64,000 nt of DNA. Origin: Dyadobacter chenwenxiniae. GTDB lineage: Bacteria > Bacteroidota > Bacteroidia > Cytophagales > Spirosomataceae. The notes under the pieces were generated by a model. That model saw nothing but the letters and a program-made list of their open reading frames with translations, made no database searches and was not told the DNA's origin. Of the stretch, positions 7,843-17,364 are shown in pieces. The stretch lies in assembly GCF_022869785.1 (NCBI RefSeq), contig NZ_CP094997.1, positions 1,612,001-1,676,000 of the forward strand, given 5' to 3'. The translations under genes and the position numbers were made by a program. How positions within the stretch are numbered: position 1 is the stretch's first letter; each line of letters begins with the position of its first letter.

Positions 7843-8439
7843 ATGAAAAAATTATCTTTACTCCTGTTCCTCATAATGCCCCTTTTTTCAGCCGCTCAAA
7901 TCGAGGATGAGCTGGATTCAACGCGGAAGTGGTTTTTGCCGGATCATTTGAAATTGCAGTTTGCGGGTAACATCGGCTTTTTGTCAGGAGGTCCTGGTTA
8001 CATTTCCAATAATAAGACATTAGAAACGGATCTGCTTTTTGGCTTTTTGCCTCAAAAGTTTGGCGGCGACCAGCTGATCACTACCACTTTAAAAACCACT
8101 TATTCTCCTTGGAGCATTCCTTTAAAGAATAGTTATTATATCAAACCATTTTCGATCGGATTTTATCTGAGCTACACTTTCGGGACGCAGTTTGATACCA
8201 AACTTCCGTCACATTATCCAGTCGGCTATTACTGGTGGGCCACCTCATTCAGGCCCGGCGCTTATATAGGAGGAAAGTTGGGAAAGGATTTGGTTGTAAA
8301 TAAAAGGCAGAGGTCGATAGAAATGTATTACGAGCTCGGCACTTATGATCTTTTGCTGATCAGCTATGTACAGAACACGGGCTATCTGAAACCTTCGGAC
8401 ATTGTGAATCTGGCGATCGGGTTGCGGTTCGGTTTGTGA
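7843..8439 (+). CDS. Predicted outer-membrane beta-barrel protein
   Basis: A 198-residue protein with a signal peptide (1-18, ending FSAAQ). The rest alternates hydrophobic and polar residues and is rich in Tyr, Gly and Phe, as in short outer-membrane barrels. The C-terminus ends AIGLRFGL, close to the aromatic-end pattern of barrels. It is translated five bases after the phosphoesterase gene, so the lipoprotein and the barrel may act together at the outer membrane. I do not recognise a specific family. Confidence 0.75.
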   Translation: MKKLSLLLFLIMPLFSAAQIEDELDSTRKWFLPDHLKLQFAGNIGFLSGGPGYISNNKTLETDLLFGFLPQKFGGDQLITTTLKTTYSPWSIPLKNSYYIKPFSIGFYLSYTFGTQFDTKLPSHYPVGYYWWATSFRPGAYIGGKLGKDLVVNKRQRSIEMYYELGTYDLLLISYVQNTGYLKPSDIVNLAIGLRFGL

Positions 8440-8445
8440 TCCTGC

Positions 8446-9954
8446 TCACTCCGTTTTCTCCGATATGTCACGAATGACTTCGTCCAGTTCTTTTGCCGAT
8501 AACAGCAAATGATCCAGCAGCTCATTCTTCTCGATATCGGTATGGGGATAATTTTTGATCAGATCAATTATGCCCATGAGGCGCGCGAGCGGTGCCCGGA
8601 CCACGTGCGATTGCATATAGGCGATCTCTTGTAGTTTAAGCTCCTCCCGTTGCTGCCGTGACCTGCTTGAAATAATGATTTCAGATTTTTTCTTGTTTTC
8701 CAAAATCATTTTCAAAATCGCAACCGCGCGATCTATCACCTTCATCTCGTTCTCATCGGGCGTTTTAATGTGGTCATAGTAAATGGCAAATGTGGCCGTC
8801 ACATTACCATCAGAATCCATTATAGGGTGTGACCAGCACGAATAAAGCTGGTGTGGGATTGCCAAATGTGCGTATCTGGCCCACCGTGGATCGTTCGCAA
8901 TGTCGCTGACGATGACTTTTTCCTTTAAATATGCAGCAGTGCCGCAAGATCCGCTGTCAGGCCCAATTAGTAGCCCTTCAATGGCCCGGATGTAAGGCGC
9001 TGGCAGGCTGGGAGAGCACCAGTTGCTTAATCTTCCGTCGACGATGCCCACTATGGAACATTTCATGAGCGGATATATCTGCTCGATGCCCAGCAAATAT
9101 TGCGACAGCAATTTTTTCAGTGAATGTTCCGTCGTAGCGTTCTGATCGAGGACGGTTTTTTCTAAGCTTTCGAGGATTTCGAAGCGTTTTGTTTCGGTAA
9201 TATCCACCATCACGCCCCGTAACAGCGTAGGCACTCCGTCCGTTTTAATCACAGACACAATATCTTTCAGCCAGACGATTTTACCATCGGCCGAAATAAT
9301 CCGGTAATCGAAAATATGGTTTCTTCCTTCCTGCGCTTGCCGGTGGCAGTAGCCGACTGCCTGGTCGCGGTCGTCGGGGTGAATGCGGCTCTGCCAGAAA
9401 TTTTTTTTGTTGATCCATTCTTCTGGTGCGTAACCCAGAATACGCATCGATTGGTCGCTCACAAATGTAAATGCCAATGTAGACACATCGGCTTCCCAAA
9501 CTATGCCGTCCACGGTCTGTAAAAGTGATTCGAACCGGTTTCGGGATTCCAGCAACCCCAGTTCAGCCACTTTGCGGTCATGAATATCCTGGATTGCTCC
9601 ATAGATCCGGACGCATTGCCCGTCCCGCAATTCTGATTTGCCGCTTACCCTGATCCAGCGGGCATTTCCTTTTGCTGTTTCAATGATCGCCTCGATATCA
9701 AAAAGGGACCCGTCGCTAATGGTTTTTTGCACAGCCTGCGCAACCAACTCGCGGTATTCCTGTTTGTAGAAGTTCATGGCAGCGGTGTACTCCGGCTGAT
9801 AGTCGGGACTCACTTCATGAATTTCTTTGACTAAATCGGACCACATGACGGAATTGGTAAGCAAATCTGATTCCCAACTTCCTACTCGTGCTATGCGTTG
9901 TGTCTCGCACATGGTCTTATCGCCGACCATACCATTAACAAGGCTCAAATCCAT
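8446..9954 (-). CDS. PAS-PAS-GAF sensor with H-box but no kinase ATPase domain
   Basis: A 502-residue cytoplasmic sensory protein. Two PAS/PAC units are visible (about 15-130, with the PAC motif IRVSGKSELRDG; and about 140-255, with VSDQSMRILGYAPEEW). A GAF domain follows (about 270-410, including GSCGTAAYLKEKVIVSDI). The C-terminus holds a HisKA-like helix with His450 in the H-box pattern HVVRAPLARLMG. It stops 53 residues later, with no N, G1 or G2 boxes of an ATPase domain. It may be phosphorylated in trans or act as a dimerising sensor. It converges on the barrel gene with a six-base gap. Confidence 0.85.
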   Translation of the reverse strand: MDLSLVNGMVGDKTMCETQRIARVGSWESDLLTNSVMWSDLVKEIHEVSPDYQPEYTAAMNFYKQEYRELVAQAVQKTISDGSLFDIEAIIETAKGNARWIRVSGKSELRDGQCVRIYGAIQDIHDRKVAELGLLESRNRFESLLQTVDGIVWEADVSTLAFTFVSDQSMRILGYAPEEWINKKNFWQSRIHPDDRDQAVGYCHRQAQEGRNHIFDYRIISADGKIVWLKDIVSVIKTDGVPTLLRGVMVDITETKRFEILESLEKTVLDQNATTEHSLKKLLSQYLLGIEQIYPLMKCSIVGIVDGRLSNWCSPSLPAPYIRAIEGLLIGPDSGSCGTAAYLKEKVIVSDIANDPRWARYAHLAIPHQLYSCWSHPIMDSDGNVTATFAIYYDHIKTPDENEMKVIDRAVAILKMILENKKKSEIIISSRSRQQREELKLQEIAYMQSHVVRAPLARLMGIIDLIKNYPHTDIEKNELLDHLLLSAKELDEVIRDISEKTE

Positions 9955-10108
9955 GTATGTGAATTTTTAGTTGCATGGGTTCGTAATGGAGATAAACGCA
10001 GAGTATAGCGACAATTTATACTATAAATGTCAATTTTTCATATTTGAGCAAGGTGTTTAGAAGAAAATTTTTGGAATGTTTGATGTGATCGTAAGCACGA
10101 TTTAAGAG

Positions 10109-12851
10109 TTACTTCGCTTTTGCCTCGATTTTTCCAATGACTGCTTCAAGGTCGATCCCTTGGCCCAGCACGGGTTTAAACAGATCGCCTTCCTGTTGCA
10201 GCCTATCCATCGCATTCAGTATAGTAAAGTCGCGTAGCTGCAAACCGATTTTAACTTCCTCCCAATGTAATGGCATAGAGACCGTTGCACCCGGTTTGGG
10301 CCGGATAGAGTAAGGAGCTGCCAATGTTGCTTTCGGGCGGTTTTGCAGATAATCAATGTATAATTTCCCTTTGCGGTTCTTTGTCATGCGCTCAATGCTC
10401 GTGAACCCGGGCAACTCTTGCTGCACCTGGCTTGCGATCCACTGTGCAAAAAGCTGACATTGATCGTAACTGTATTTTGCGCCAAGCGGAATGTAAATGT
10501 GCAGACCCGTGGAGCCGGAAGTTTTACAATAACTTTCAATATTTAACGACTCGAGTAACTGTTTAATGGCCAACGCCGTTTCAATAACTTGCTCAAAAGT
10601 GTTGGTTGTGTCAGGATCCAGATCAAGCAGGCACCAGTCGGGATTATCCGGTTTGTTCGTGCGGCTGTTCCATGGATTCATGTCTATGCAGCCCAGATTG
10701 GCCATGTATAACAATGCTGCCTCGTCATTACAAACCATGAAGTTTTTCTCTTGATCTTCATCATTGGAAGTGTAAGGAAATGTTTCAACCCAGGAAGGCA
10801 CTTTGCCGGTTACGTCTTTTTGATAAAAACTCTTTCCATCTATGCCATTCGGGAAACGGTTCAGGGACAGCGGCCTTCTTTCGAGATAAGGCAAAATAAA
10901 CGGAGCGACCTGATAGTAATAATTGATAACATCGCGTTTCGTGATTTTTTCCTGGTGCCAGAATATTTTGCTTAGATTAGAGAATTTCACCTCGTTACCA
11001 TTGATTTTTCTGACCTGCGTTTCTTCTGTCGGGTTGAGTAGTGTTTTGCGCTTGGACTTGGCGGGTTTTTCAATGATCTCTTCCTGCTTCTCAGCTTTCT
11101 TCCCTGTCTTTTCAGGAGTCTCCGCTTCAACTACTTTTTCTGTCGGCTGCTCTATTTCGCGAACTACATCCGTGGCTTTTTTGTCCTCACGCATTCCTTC
11201 GAATGACGGATGGCGGAAAACGCCATCGGAAGTCACCTCCGTAAAGCTTACTTCGCACACGAGCTCCGGTTTGAGCCAGGTCGCATTGGCTTTGGGTGGG
11301 TTAGGGCGGAACCGCGAAGGCTTGTTGTAATCCGGTGTCTCTTTAAACGGGCTGCTTTCTGTTTCCAGCGGCTTAAATAGTTCCAGCATTTCCTTTTGCT
11401 GTTTATCCTTAAAACCCGTCCCTACTTTGCCCACATATTGCAGCACGCCCTGTTCGTACGCAGCCAGCAGCAGCGCGCTGAAACGCTTGGAAGTGCCTGC
11501 GTTCCGCGTGTAACCTGCAATGATAACCTCCTGGCGCTTATGGATTTTGATCTTCAACCAGTCGTTCGTACGTAAACCTGCCCGATATGTGCTATCGGAT
11601 CGCTTGGCTATGATCCCTTCTAAGCCCATTTCGCCGGCCGCTGTGAAAAATGCGGTTCCCTCAGCGGCAATGCTGTAACCGATCCTGACCGGGCTGTCCT
11701 CATTAACAATGCTTTGCAAAATGGCTTTACGCTCGGTTAGCGGAAGGTCGAGCAAACTTTTTCCTTCATACCAAAGAATATCAAAAACATAATAAACAAG
11801 CTCGCCGTCAGCCTCGCTGCGCCAGTTTTGCAGTGCGCCAAAATCCGAATGGCCTTTATCATTGATCACAACAACCTCGCCGTCCAGCACCGCATTGATT
11901 TTCCAGTCGCACAAGCCCTCGTAAATGGGGTAAAATTTGTCATTGAATAACTTGTTATTACGCGATTTCAGCTCGGTCGTACCGTTATTAATGTAAGCAA
12001 TGGCACGGTAACCATCCCATTTGACCTCATATTCCCAGCCCGGATCGTCAAATGGTTCGTCCACGAGCGTGGCGAGCATGGGCACAATGTCTTCGGGGAA
12101 TCTTGCTTTCTTTCCCTTTTTTAACAGGGCTGCAGCACTTTCCAGATCGGATTTATCGTCTTTTTCTTTTTCAATATACTCGTCGATAGGGGCTTCTTCA
12201 TCCTCGCTTTTCTTCTTTTTTCCTGTTTTTGCCTCTTTTTCTTCATCCTTTTTCGATTCCCCGTAAATGTTGTCTGTGGTGGCTTTGATGCCATCCAAAG
12301 TCTTGTTGGAAATCACAGACTTGTCTTTTTTTGTAATGTCCGTCTCAGAAGCGAATTTATCGCGGTGCTTGATGAGCAGCCAGGAATTTTCAGACATACC
12401 CTTTGTTTTAACCAGGGCAAATTCGCCTTTCAGCTTTTTGCCTTTCATGCGGATCTTCACGGAGCCGGATGCCAACTCTTTCAGCAGTATTTTTTCTTTC
12501 TCTTTTTTTGTTTTCGCTTCTTCGAGAGGTTCATATGTGCCTTCGTCCCAGACCATTACAGTTCCAGCACCATAGTTGCCTTTCGGTATAATTCCTTCAA
12601 AATCTTTATAATCATAAGGATGATCTTCGACCATCATGGCAAGCCGCTTGGTAGCGGGATCCAGCGACGGGCCTTTGGGAACTGCCCAGCTTTTCAAAAC
12701 GCCATCCATTTCCAACCTGAAATCGTAATGCAGCCGCGAAGCGTGATGTTTCTGGATTACAAAAATAAGTTCTTCCGAATCCGCTTTTCCACCTTTTGGT
12801 TCGGGTGTTTTTTCAAAGGAACGTTTCTCGTTGTATTTTGGTCAGGCTCAT
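10109..12851 (-). pseudogene. ligD: DNA ligase D (PE-Lig-Pol), reading frame shifted near the start
   Basis: ATP-dependent multifunctional end-joining ligase that works with Ku. From the N-terminus it has a 3'-phosphoesterase domain, a Lys/Glu-rich linker, a ligase domain (nucleophile Lys in EVKWDGYRAIA), a second charged linker, and a primase-type polymerase domain (metal ligands in LDLDPD; SGSTGLHIY). The natural start MSLTK at 12851 is out of frame: a run of four A residues on the coding strand (12836-12839) has one base too many. Removing one A restores 913 codons, including HHASRLHYDFRLE, which carries a phosphoesterase active-site His. The longest intact frame begins only at a TTG (12715) and would lose that histidine. 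A sequencing error is possible. Confidence 0.85.
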
Positions 12852-12874
12852 GATTTTGATGTTTTGAAAATGTG

Positions 12875-13628
12875 TTAATCTGTAAGTTCGGCAACGTATT
12901 TTTTCAAGGTTGCGCCGTTGTGAAGTGCATGGCCACCGACGTCATTATTAAAGAAAGCCCACACATGATGGCCTTGCTTAACCCATTCGCCGAATTTGAA
13001 GGCATATTCTTTTAAAACCTCATCAGAATAGGGTGAACTATAAAGCGAACCGGGCCCGTGAAAGCGGAGGAAGATGTCTTTTTGCGGTAATTTCTTCGTA
13101 GTAGGGAAAATGGTCAGATTGAGCAAAAACGAGGCTTACCTTGTGTTTTCTCATCAATTTGAGGCTTTCATCGGAAAACCAGGATTCATCACGGACTTCC
13201 ATCGCGAAGCGATATGCCGCATAGTCACTTTGCAGCAATTCGTAAAATGGCCTTACAACTGCTTCATTGAATTTAACATTGTCGGGCAGCTGAATAAGCA
13301 CGGGGCCGAGATGCTCTTTGATCTGTTCAAATATGTTAAAGAACCGCTGCAACGGTTCTTCCGGATCGTGCAGTTTCTTCATGTGACTCAGGTAACGGCT
13401 CATTTTCGGGCAGAATATGAAATTTTCCGGCACCATTGTTACCCATTTTTGCACGGTTTCTTGCGTTGGTAATTTGTAAAAACTCCCGTTCAGTTCCGAA
13501 ACCGAGAAATGGTCCGCATAGAACGTTATGTAATCGGCCGGCTTCATTTTGGCCGGATAGAAGATCCCTTTCCAGTGCTTGTAGCTCCATCCGGATGTTC
13601 CAATATGTATGCGATCCGTTGCTTCCAT
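12875..13628 (-). pseudogene. DUF72 (YecE-like) protein, frameshifted
   Basis: DUF72 TIM-barrel-like protein of unknown function, recognised by the start IHIGTSGWSYKHWKG, the middle part FAMEVRDESWF, and the later LRFHGPGSLY and WAFFNND motifs. The first 185 or so codons run in one frame and the rest in another. The break is at a run of five A residues on the coding strand (13079-13083), and deleting one A gives a continuous 250-codon product. It lies 23 bp upstream of ligD on the same strand, so the two are probably co-transcribed. Either the gene is inactive or the assembly has a one-base error. Confidence 0.85.
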
Positions 13629-13737
13629 AGTGCTTATTTAAGGCAACGGATGGATAAAATAATCATACCGCATCGATAATGGGCAGCTGGCGGGAATGGT
13701 TTTTTGACTGCTGATGGCTTACCAATCACACTTTATA

Positions 13738-14097
13738 ATGAGTATTATTGATATTCTGGGGGAACAGGAAGAAACTTTGGGAACAGCGGAAGACCTTCGC
13801 GAAGAGATCATTGTGGAAAGCACGCAGGAAGAACTTTCCGGGAGTTTGGTTAAAATCGAGTTCGAGACTTCAATGGGATTGTGCCGCGGTTACTATCACT
13901 CGGGCGAGCTTGGACATGAGGAGATCAATATGGAAGAGGAATCCATGCGCATATTGCAGGCCCTTTTCCCGGCTTGCAACGGCGTTTTCGTGCATCAGGC
14001 CAATCGGGATTGGGTTGAGATCAGCCTCGCCGAGCACATCAGCGGATTTCCGGAATATAAAATATACAACCGCATTGTCACGGGAGGCGCCGCTTAG
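13738..14097 (+). CDS. Small acidic protein of unknown function
   Basis: A protein of about 119 residues, rich in Glu and Asp, with no signal peptide. I do not recognise it. The middle holds a beta-strand-like stretch (LVKIEFETSMGLCRGYY), and the C-terminal part has hydrophobic strands, so it is probably a small soluble alpha/beta protein. An upstream ATG at 13714 would add eight residues; the one at 13738 has the more AT-rich leader. It precedes the histidine kinase cassette by about 170 bp and is separated from it by a GC-rich direct repeat, so a functional link is only possible. Confidence 0.6.
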   Translation: MSIIDILGEQEETLGTAEDLREEIIVESTQEELSGSLVKIEFETSMGLCRGYYHSGELGHEEINMEEESMRILQALFPACNGVFVHQANRDWVEISLAEHISGFPEYKIYNRIVTGGAA

Positions 14098-14101
14098 GTG
14101 T

Positions 14102-14155
14102 GGCCGCCCAGGTTGGGCCGCGCAGATGGGGCCGCCCAGGTCGGGCCGCGCAGAT
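14102..14155. repeat. Two-copy GC-rich tandem repeat, 28-bp period
   Basis: Two 26-bp copies (14102-14127 and 14130-14155) differ at one base and are separated by GG. Each holds GGGCCGCG and GGCCGCCC blocks that can pair with each other, so strong RNA structure is possible. It lies just after the stop codon at 14097 and is much richer in GC than its surroundings. Confidence 0.75.
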
Positions 14156-14266
14156 CCTGACATTAAAACTTCACCGTCAAATTCAGCAGGTTTGGGCAAA
14201 AAATTTTCTGCCATGTGATCAAATATTTCGAAATTGGGGCATTGACTAACAGCAAGCACTTATTTC

Positions 14267-15667
14267 ATGAAAGACATATCAACGGCGGATTTGAAAGCGA
14301 TCAAGGTTTTTCAGGATGTGCCTGACGACCAGTTGCAATGGATGATCGACCGGAGCAGACATTACGAATTGCCTGAGGGAGAAATGATGACTTCGCCTGG
14401 TGAGCCGCTGAACGGCACCCATGTAATCATTTCCGGTCGCATTGAACTATACCGCATTCAAAACAATGCAAAGTTATTTATCGCAGAATTGCTTCCTGGG
14501 ACGGTTACCGGGGTTTTGCCATTTTCCAGAGGGAAAGTCGGCGTTGCCTACGGGCAATGTACGGAACTCACCCAAATCATGACCTTTCCTGTCGAGCTTA
14601 TGCGCGAATTAATCGTTTCGCATTACGAGCTTACGCAGGCGCTGGTGATTGTAATGACTTCCCGTGTGCGGGAATTCACAGAACTGGAACAGCAAAATGA
14701 GAAAATGATGGCGCTTGGAAAGTTGTCGGCCGGGCTGGCACACGAGTTGAATAACCCGGCGGCGGCCATTGTCCGGGGTTCGGTCTCTTTGAAAAAACAC
14801 CTTTTGTTACAGCCAGGCGCATTCAAAAAACTCATCTCCATTCACCTTTCACCGGATGAGATCGAGCTGATTAATGCAAAGATGACCCAAATCATGGCTA
14901 ACACAGAGCGTCCTGTGCTCAGTATGATGCAGCGGTCGGAGCGGGAAGACGAAATCCTCGACTGGCTGGATGTGAACAGCATTGGGGAATGTGATGATAT
15001 TGCCGAAAATATTGTAGAATTTGGCATCACCGAGGCCGATCTTGAAGAGTTGAAAAGCAAGATCAACAAAGACGACTTTTCACCCATTTTGCTTTGGATC
15101 AATAACAACCTCACCACCGAGCGCATGGTGGCCGACATTCAGGAAGCTTCCAAAAGAATAGCCGATCTGGTGGGCTCTGTAAAGACGTTCACGCACATGG
15201 ACAGGGGCGGGGAGAAGGAAGTGATCGATATCCACACCGGTATCAAAAATACGCTCACCATGCTGAATTATAAGCTGAAAAAAGCTAATATTAAGGTTAC
15301 GGAAGAATTTGACCTGGCGCTGCCGCACGTAAAAGTAATGGTCGGCGAGCTCAATCAGGTCTGGACAAACCTGATAGACAATGCGATAGACGCGCTGGAA
15401 AATCAGCCCGATCCGGAGTTGCGGATCATCACACACAAAGATAAAGAGTTTATAAAAGTGTCTGTGTGCGACAATGGCCCGGGTATCCCAGCGGAGATCA
15501 AAAACAAAATTTTCGATCCGTTTTTTACCACCAAGTCCATTGGAAAAGGCACGGGCCTTGGTCTGGATGTGGTTATGCGTATTATCAAGCAGCATCATGG
15601 ATCGGTAACGCTGCACACAGCCCCCGGCAAGACAGAGTTTTTGGTTTGTTTTCCAATCAATGGTTAA
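14267..15667 (+). CDS. Cyclic-nucleotide-domain sensor histidine kinase
   Basis: A 466-residue soluble histidine kinase. Residues 1-130 are a cNMP/Crp-type effector domain (FQDVPDDQLQWM; then GTHVIISGRIELYR). The H-box AGLAHELNNPAAAI gives phosphoacceptor His159. A long helical insert (about 170-330) precedes the ATPase domain with N-box LIDNAIDALE, G1 DNGPGIP, F-box DPFFTTK and G2 GKGTGLGLDV. No membrane segments. The receiver-flavoprotein fusion starts 35 bp downstream and is its likely phosphorylation target. The cNMP domain lacks an obvious phosphate-binding cassette, so the ligand may not be cAMP. Confidence 0.9.
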   Translation: MKDISTADLKAIKVFQDVPDDQLQWMIDRSRHYELPEGEMMTSPGEPLNGTHVIISGRIELYRIQNNAKLFIAELLPGTVTGVLPFSRGKVGVAYGQCTELTQIMTFPVELMRELIVSHYELTQALVIVMTSRVREFTELEQQNEKMMALGKLSAGLAHELNNPAAAIVRGSVSLKKHLLLQPGAFKKLISIHLSPDEIELINAKMTQIMANTERPVLSMMQRSEREDEILDWLDVNSIGECDDIAENIVEFGITEADLEELKSKINKDDFSPILLWINNNLTTERMVADIQEASKRIADLVGSVKTFTHMDRGGEKEVIDIHTGIKNTLTMLNYKLKKANIKVTEEFDLALPHVKVMVGELNQVWTNLIDNAIDALENQPDPELRIITHKDKEFIKVSVCDNGPGIPAEIKNKIFDPFFTTKSIGKGTGLGLDVVMRIIKQHHGSVTLHTAPGKTEFLVCFPING

Positions 15668-15702
15668 TTTGAGATCTTTTACCCTTTAACATTATCATTA
15701 CT

Positions 15703-17364
15703 ATGGGTTTGCCCATTATATTTTCAATTGACGACGATCCGCAGGTGCTCAGGGCTATCAGCCGCGACCTGAAATCACAATACAGGGATAGATATCGGGT
15801 GCTCAGCACTTCCTCCGTCAGCGAAGCCATGACCAGTTTGGTAGAACTTCAAAATAAAGGAGAGGAAGTGGCGATTTTTGTTTCCGACCAACGAATGCCT
15901 GAAATGCAGGGCGTGGATTTTCTGGAAAAGGCTATGGCCATTTTTCCTTTCGCTAAAAGGGTTTTGTTAACCGCTTACTCAGACACAGACGCGGCTATTA
16001 AGGCGATCAATGATGTGCAGCTGGATTATTATTTAATGAAACCGTGGGACCCGCCGGAAGAAAAACTGTTTCCCGCCATTGACGAGTTGCTGCATGACTG
16101 GCAGGCAAATTACCGGCCGGATTTTAAGGGCATTAAAGTGATAGGTTATCAATTCTCACCTAAGTCTCACGAAATCAAAGACTTTCTGGCTGGAAATCTC
16201 GTTCCTTACCAATGGATGGACGCCAATTCGAGTGATTTGGGTAAACAAATTATCAAAAACAATGGACTATGCCCGACGGATTTTCCAACCGTTATTTTGG
16301 AAGATGGGACAATCCTGAAAACTCCGTCCTTACTGGATGTGGCGTCTCATATCGGGTTGAATGCCAAGGTGAAGTTGCAGGTTTACGATGTAGTCATCAT
16401 CGGGGCTGGCCCTGCTGGGCTGGCTGCTTCGGTTTATGGCGCTTCAGAAGGTTTAAGTACTTTATTGATCGAGCGTAAAGCACCTGGTGGCCAGGCTGGT
16501 ACGAGTTCCCGGATTGAGAATTATCTTGGTTTTCCGGCTGGTTTGAGCGGTTCGGAATTGACGAGAAGGGCCATTACGCAGGCCACGCGTTTCGGAACAG
16601 AATTCCTGTCGCCGCAATCGGTGAAGGAGATCAAATTAAAGGACCAGTATAAAACCATTGTACTTGAGGACGAAACGGAAATCAATGCGCGGGCAGTGGT
16701 GATCACAACCGGGGTGGATTACCGTAAGCTGGAAACGAAAGGAATTGCCGATTTTACAGGCAAAGGGATTTATTACGGAGCGGCCAGCACAGAGGCCAGT
16801 TCTTGCGGAAATAAGGACGTTTATGTGCTTGGCGGCGGCAATTCAGCTGGTCAGGCAGCGATGTATTTGTCCAAATTTGCAAGGAACGTATACATTATTG
16901 TCCGCAAAACTGACCTGACTTCCTCCATGTCGTCCTATCTCATTGACCAGATTAAAAACACGGAGAATGTGTCAATTTTAGGCTGTACAGAGATTGTCGA
17001 GGCCACAGGGAACGAACATCTGGAAGGGTTAAGGCTCGTTGACCTTAATTCTTCAGAAGAACGTGACGTGCCCGCAGACGCACTTTTCATCTTCATTGGT
17101 GCCAGGCCTTACACAGATTGGGTAGGATTGCAGATCATTAAGAATAACAAAGGATTTATCGAGACGGGCCGGGATATGAAAAGTCATGAGAATTTCCGCC
17201 AGGTCTGGAAAATGCAGCGTGACCCTTATTTGCTGGAAACCAGCTCTCCCGGGATTTTTGCTGCGGGGGATGTCCGCGCCGGTGCCATGAACCGCGTAAC
17301 ATCGGCTGTTGGAGAAGGTTCTATGTCAATCAGTTTTGTTCATCAATATTTAAGTGAAGTATAA
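15703..17364 (+). CDS. Response-regulator receiver fused to thioredoxin-reductase-like flavoprotein
   Basis: A 553-residue fusion. Residues 1-135 form a receiver domain (acid pocket IDDDP, phosphoacceptor Asp62 in SDQRMPEM, Lys113). Residues 140-215 look like a thioredoxin/glutaredoxin-type fold without a CxxC. Residues 225-553 form a two-dinucleotide-domain flavoprotein (FAD motif GAGPAG at 234-239, NAD(P)H motif GGGNSAGQ at 377, C-terminal AAGDVR). The CxxC of true thioredoxin reductase is replaced by GAAS at about 359-362, although Cys368 is close, so disulfide reduction in the usual way is unlikely. The stop overlaps the start of the UBP finger gene by one base. Confidence 0.88.
   Translation: MGLPIIFSIDDDPQVLRAISRDLKSQYRDRYRVLSTSSVSEAMTSLVELQNKGEEVAIFVSDQRMPEMQGVDFLEKAMAIFPFAKRVLLTAYSDTDAAIKAINDVQLDYYLMKPWDPPEEKLFPAIDELLHDWQANYRPDFKGIKVIGYQFSPKSHEIKDFLAGNLVPYQWMDANSSDLGKQIIKNNGLCPTDFPTVILEDGTILKTPSLLDVASHIGLNAKVKLQVYDVVIIGAGPAGLAASVYGASEGLSTLLIERKAPGGQAGTSSRIENYLGFPAGLSGSELTRRAITQATRFGTEFLSPQSVKEIKLKDQYKTIVLEDETEINARAVVITTGVDYRKLETKGIADFTGKGIYYGAASTEASSCGNKDVYVLGGGNSAGQAAMYLSKFARNVYIIVRKTDLTSSMSSYLIDQIKNTENVSILGCTEIVEATGNEHLEGLRLVDLNSSEERDVPADALFIFIGARPYTDWVGLQIIKNNKGFIETGRDMKSHENFRQVWKMQRDPYLLETSSPGIFAAGDVRAGAMNRVTSAVGEGSMSISFVHQYLSEV

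Noticed and set aside
10109..12715. Intact ligD starting at a TTG codon
   Set aside because: That start begins inside the phosphoesterase domain and drops conserved residues that are present upstream in the same frame.
12836..12839. Phase-variable homopolymer switching ligD on and off
   Set aside because: A run of only four A residues is too short for frequent slippage; error or simple mutation is more likely.
15703..17364. Ordinary thioredoxin reductase
   Set aside because: The CxxC active site is missing and a receiver domain is fused in front.
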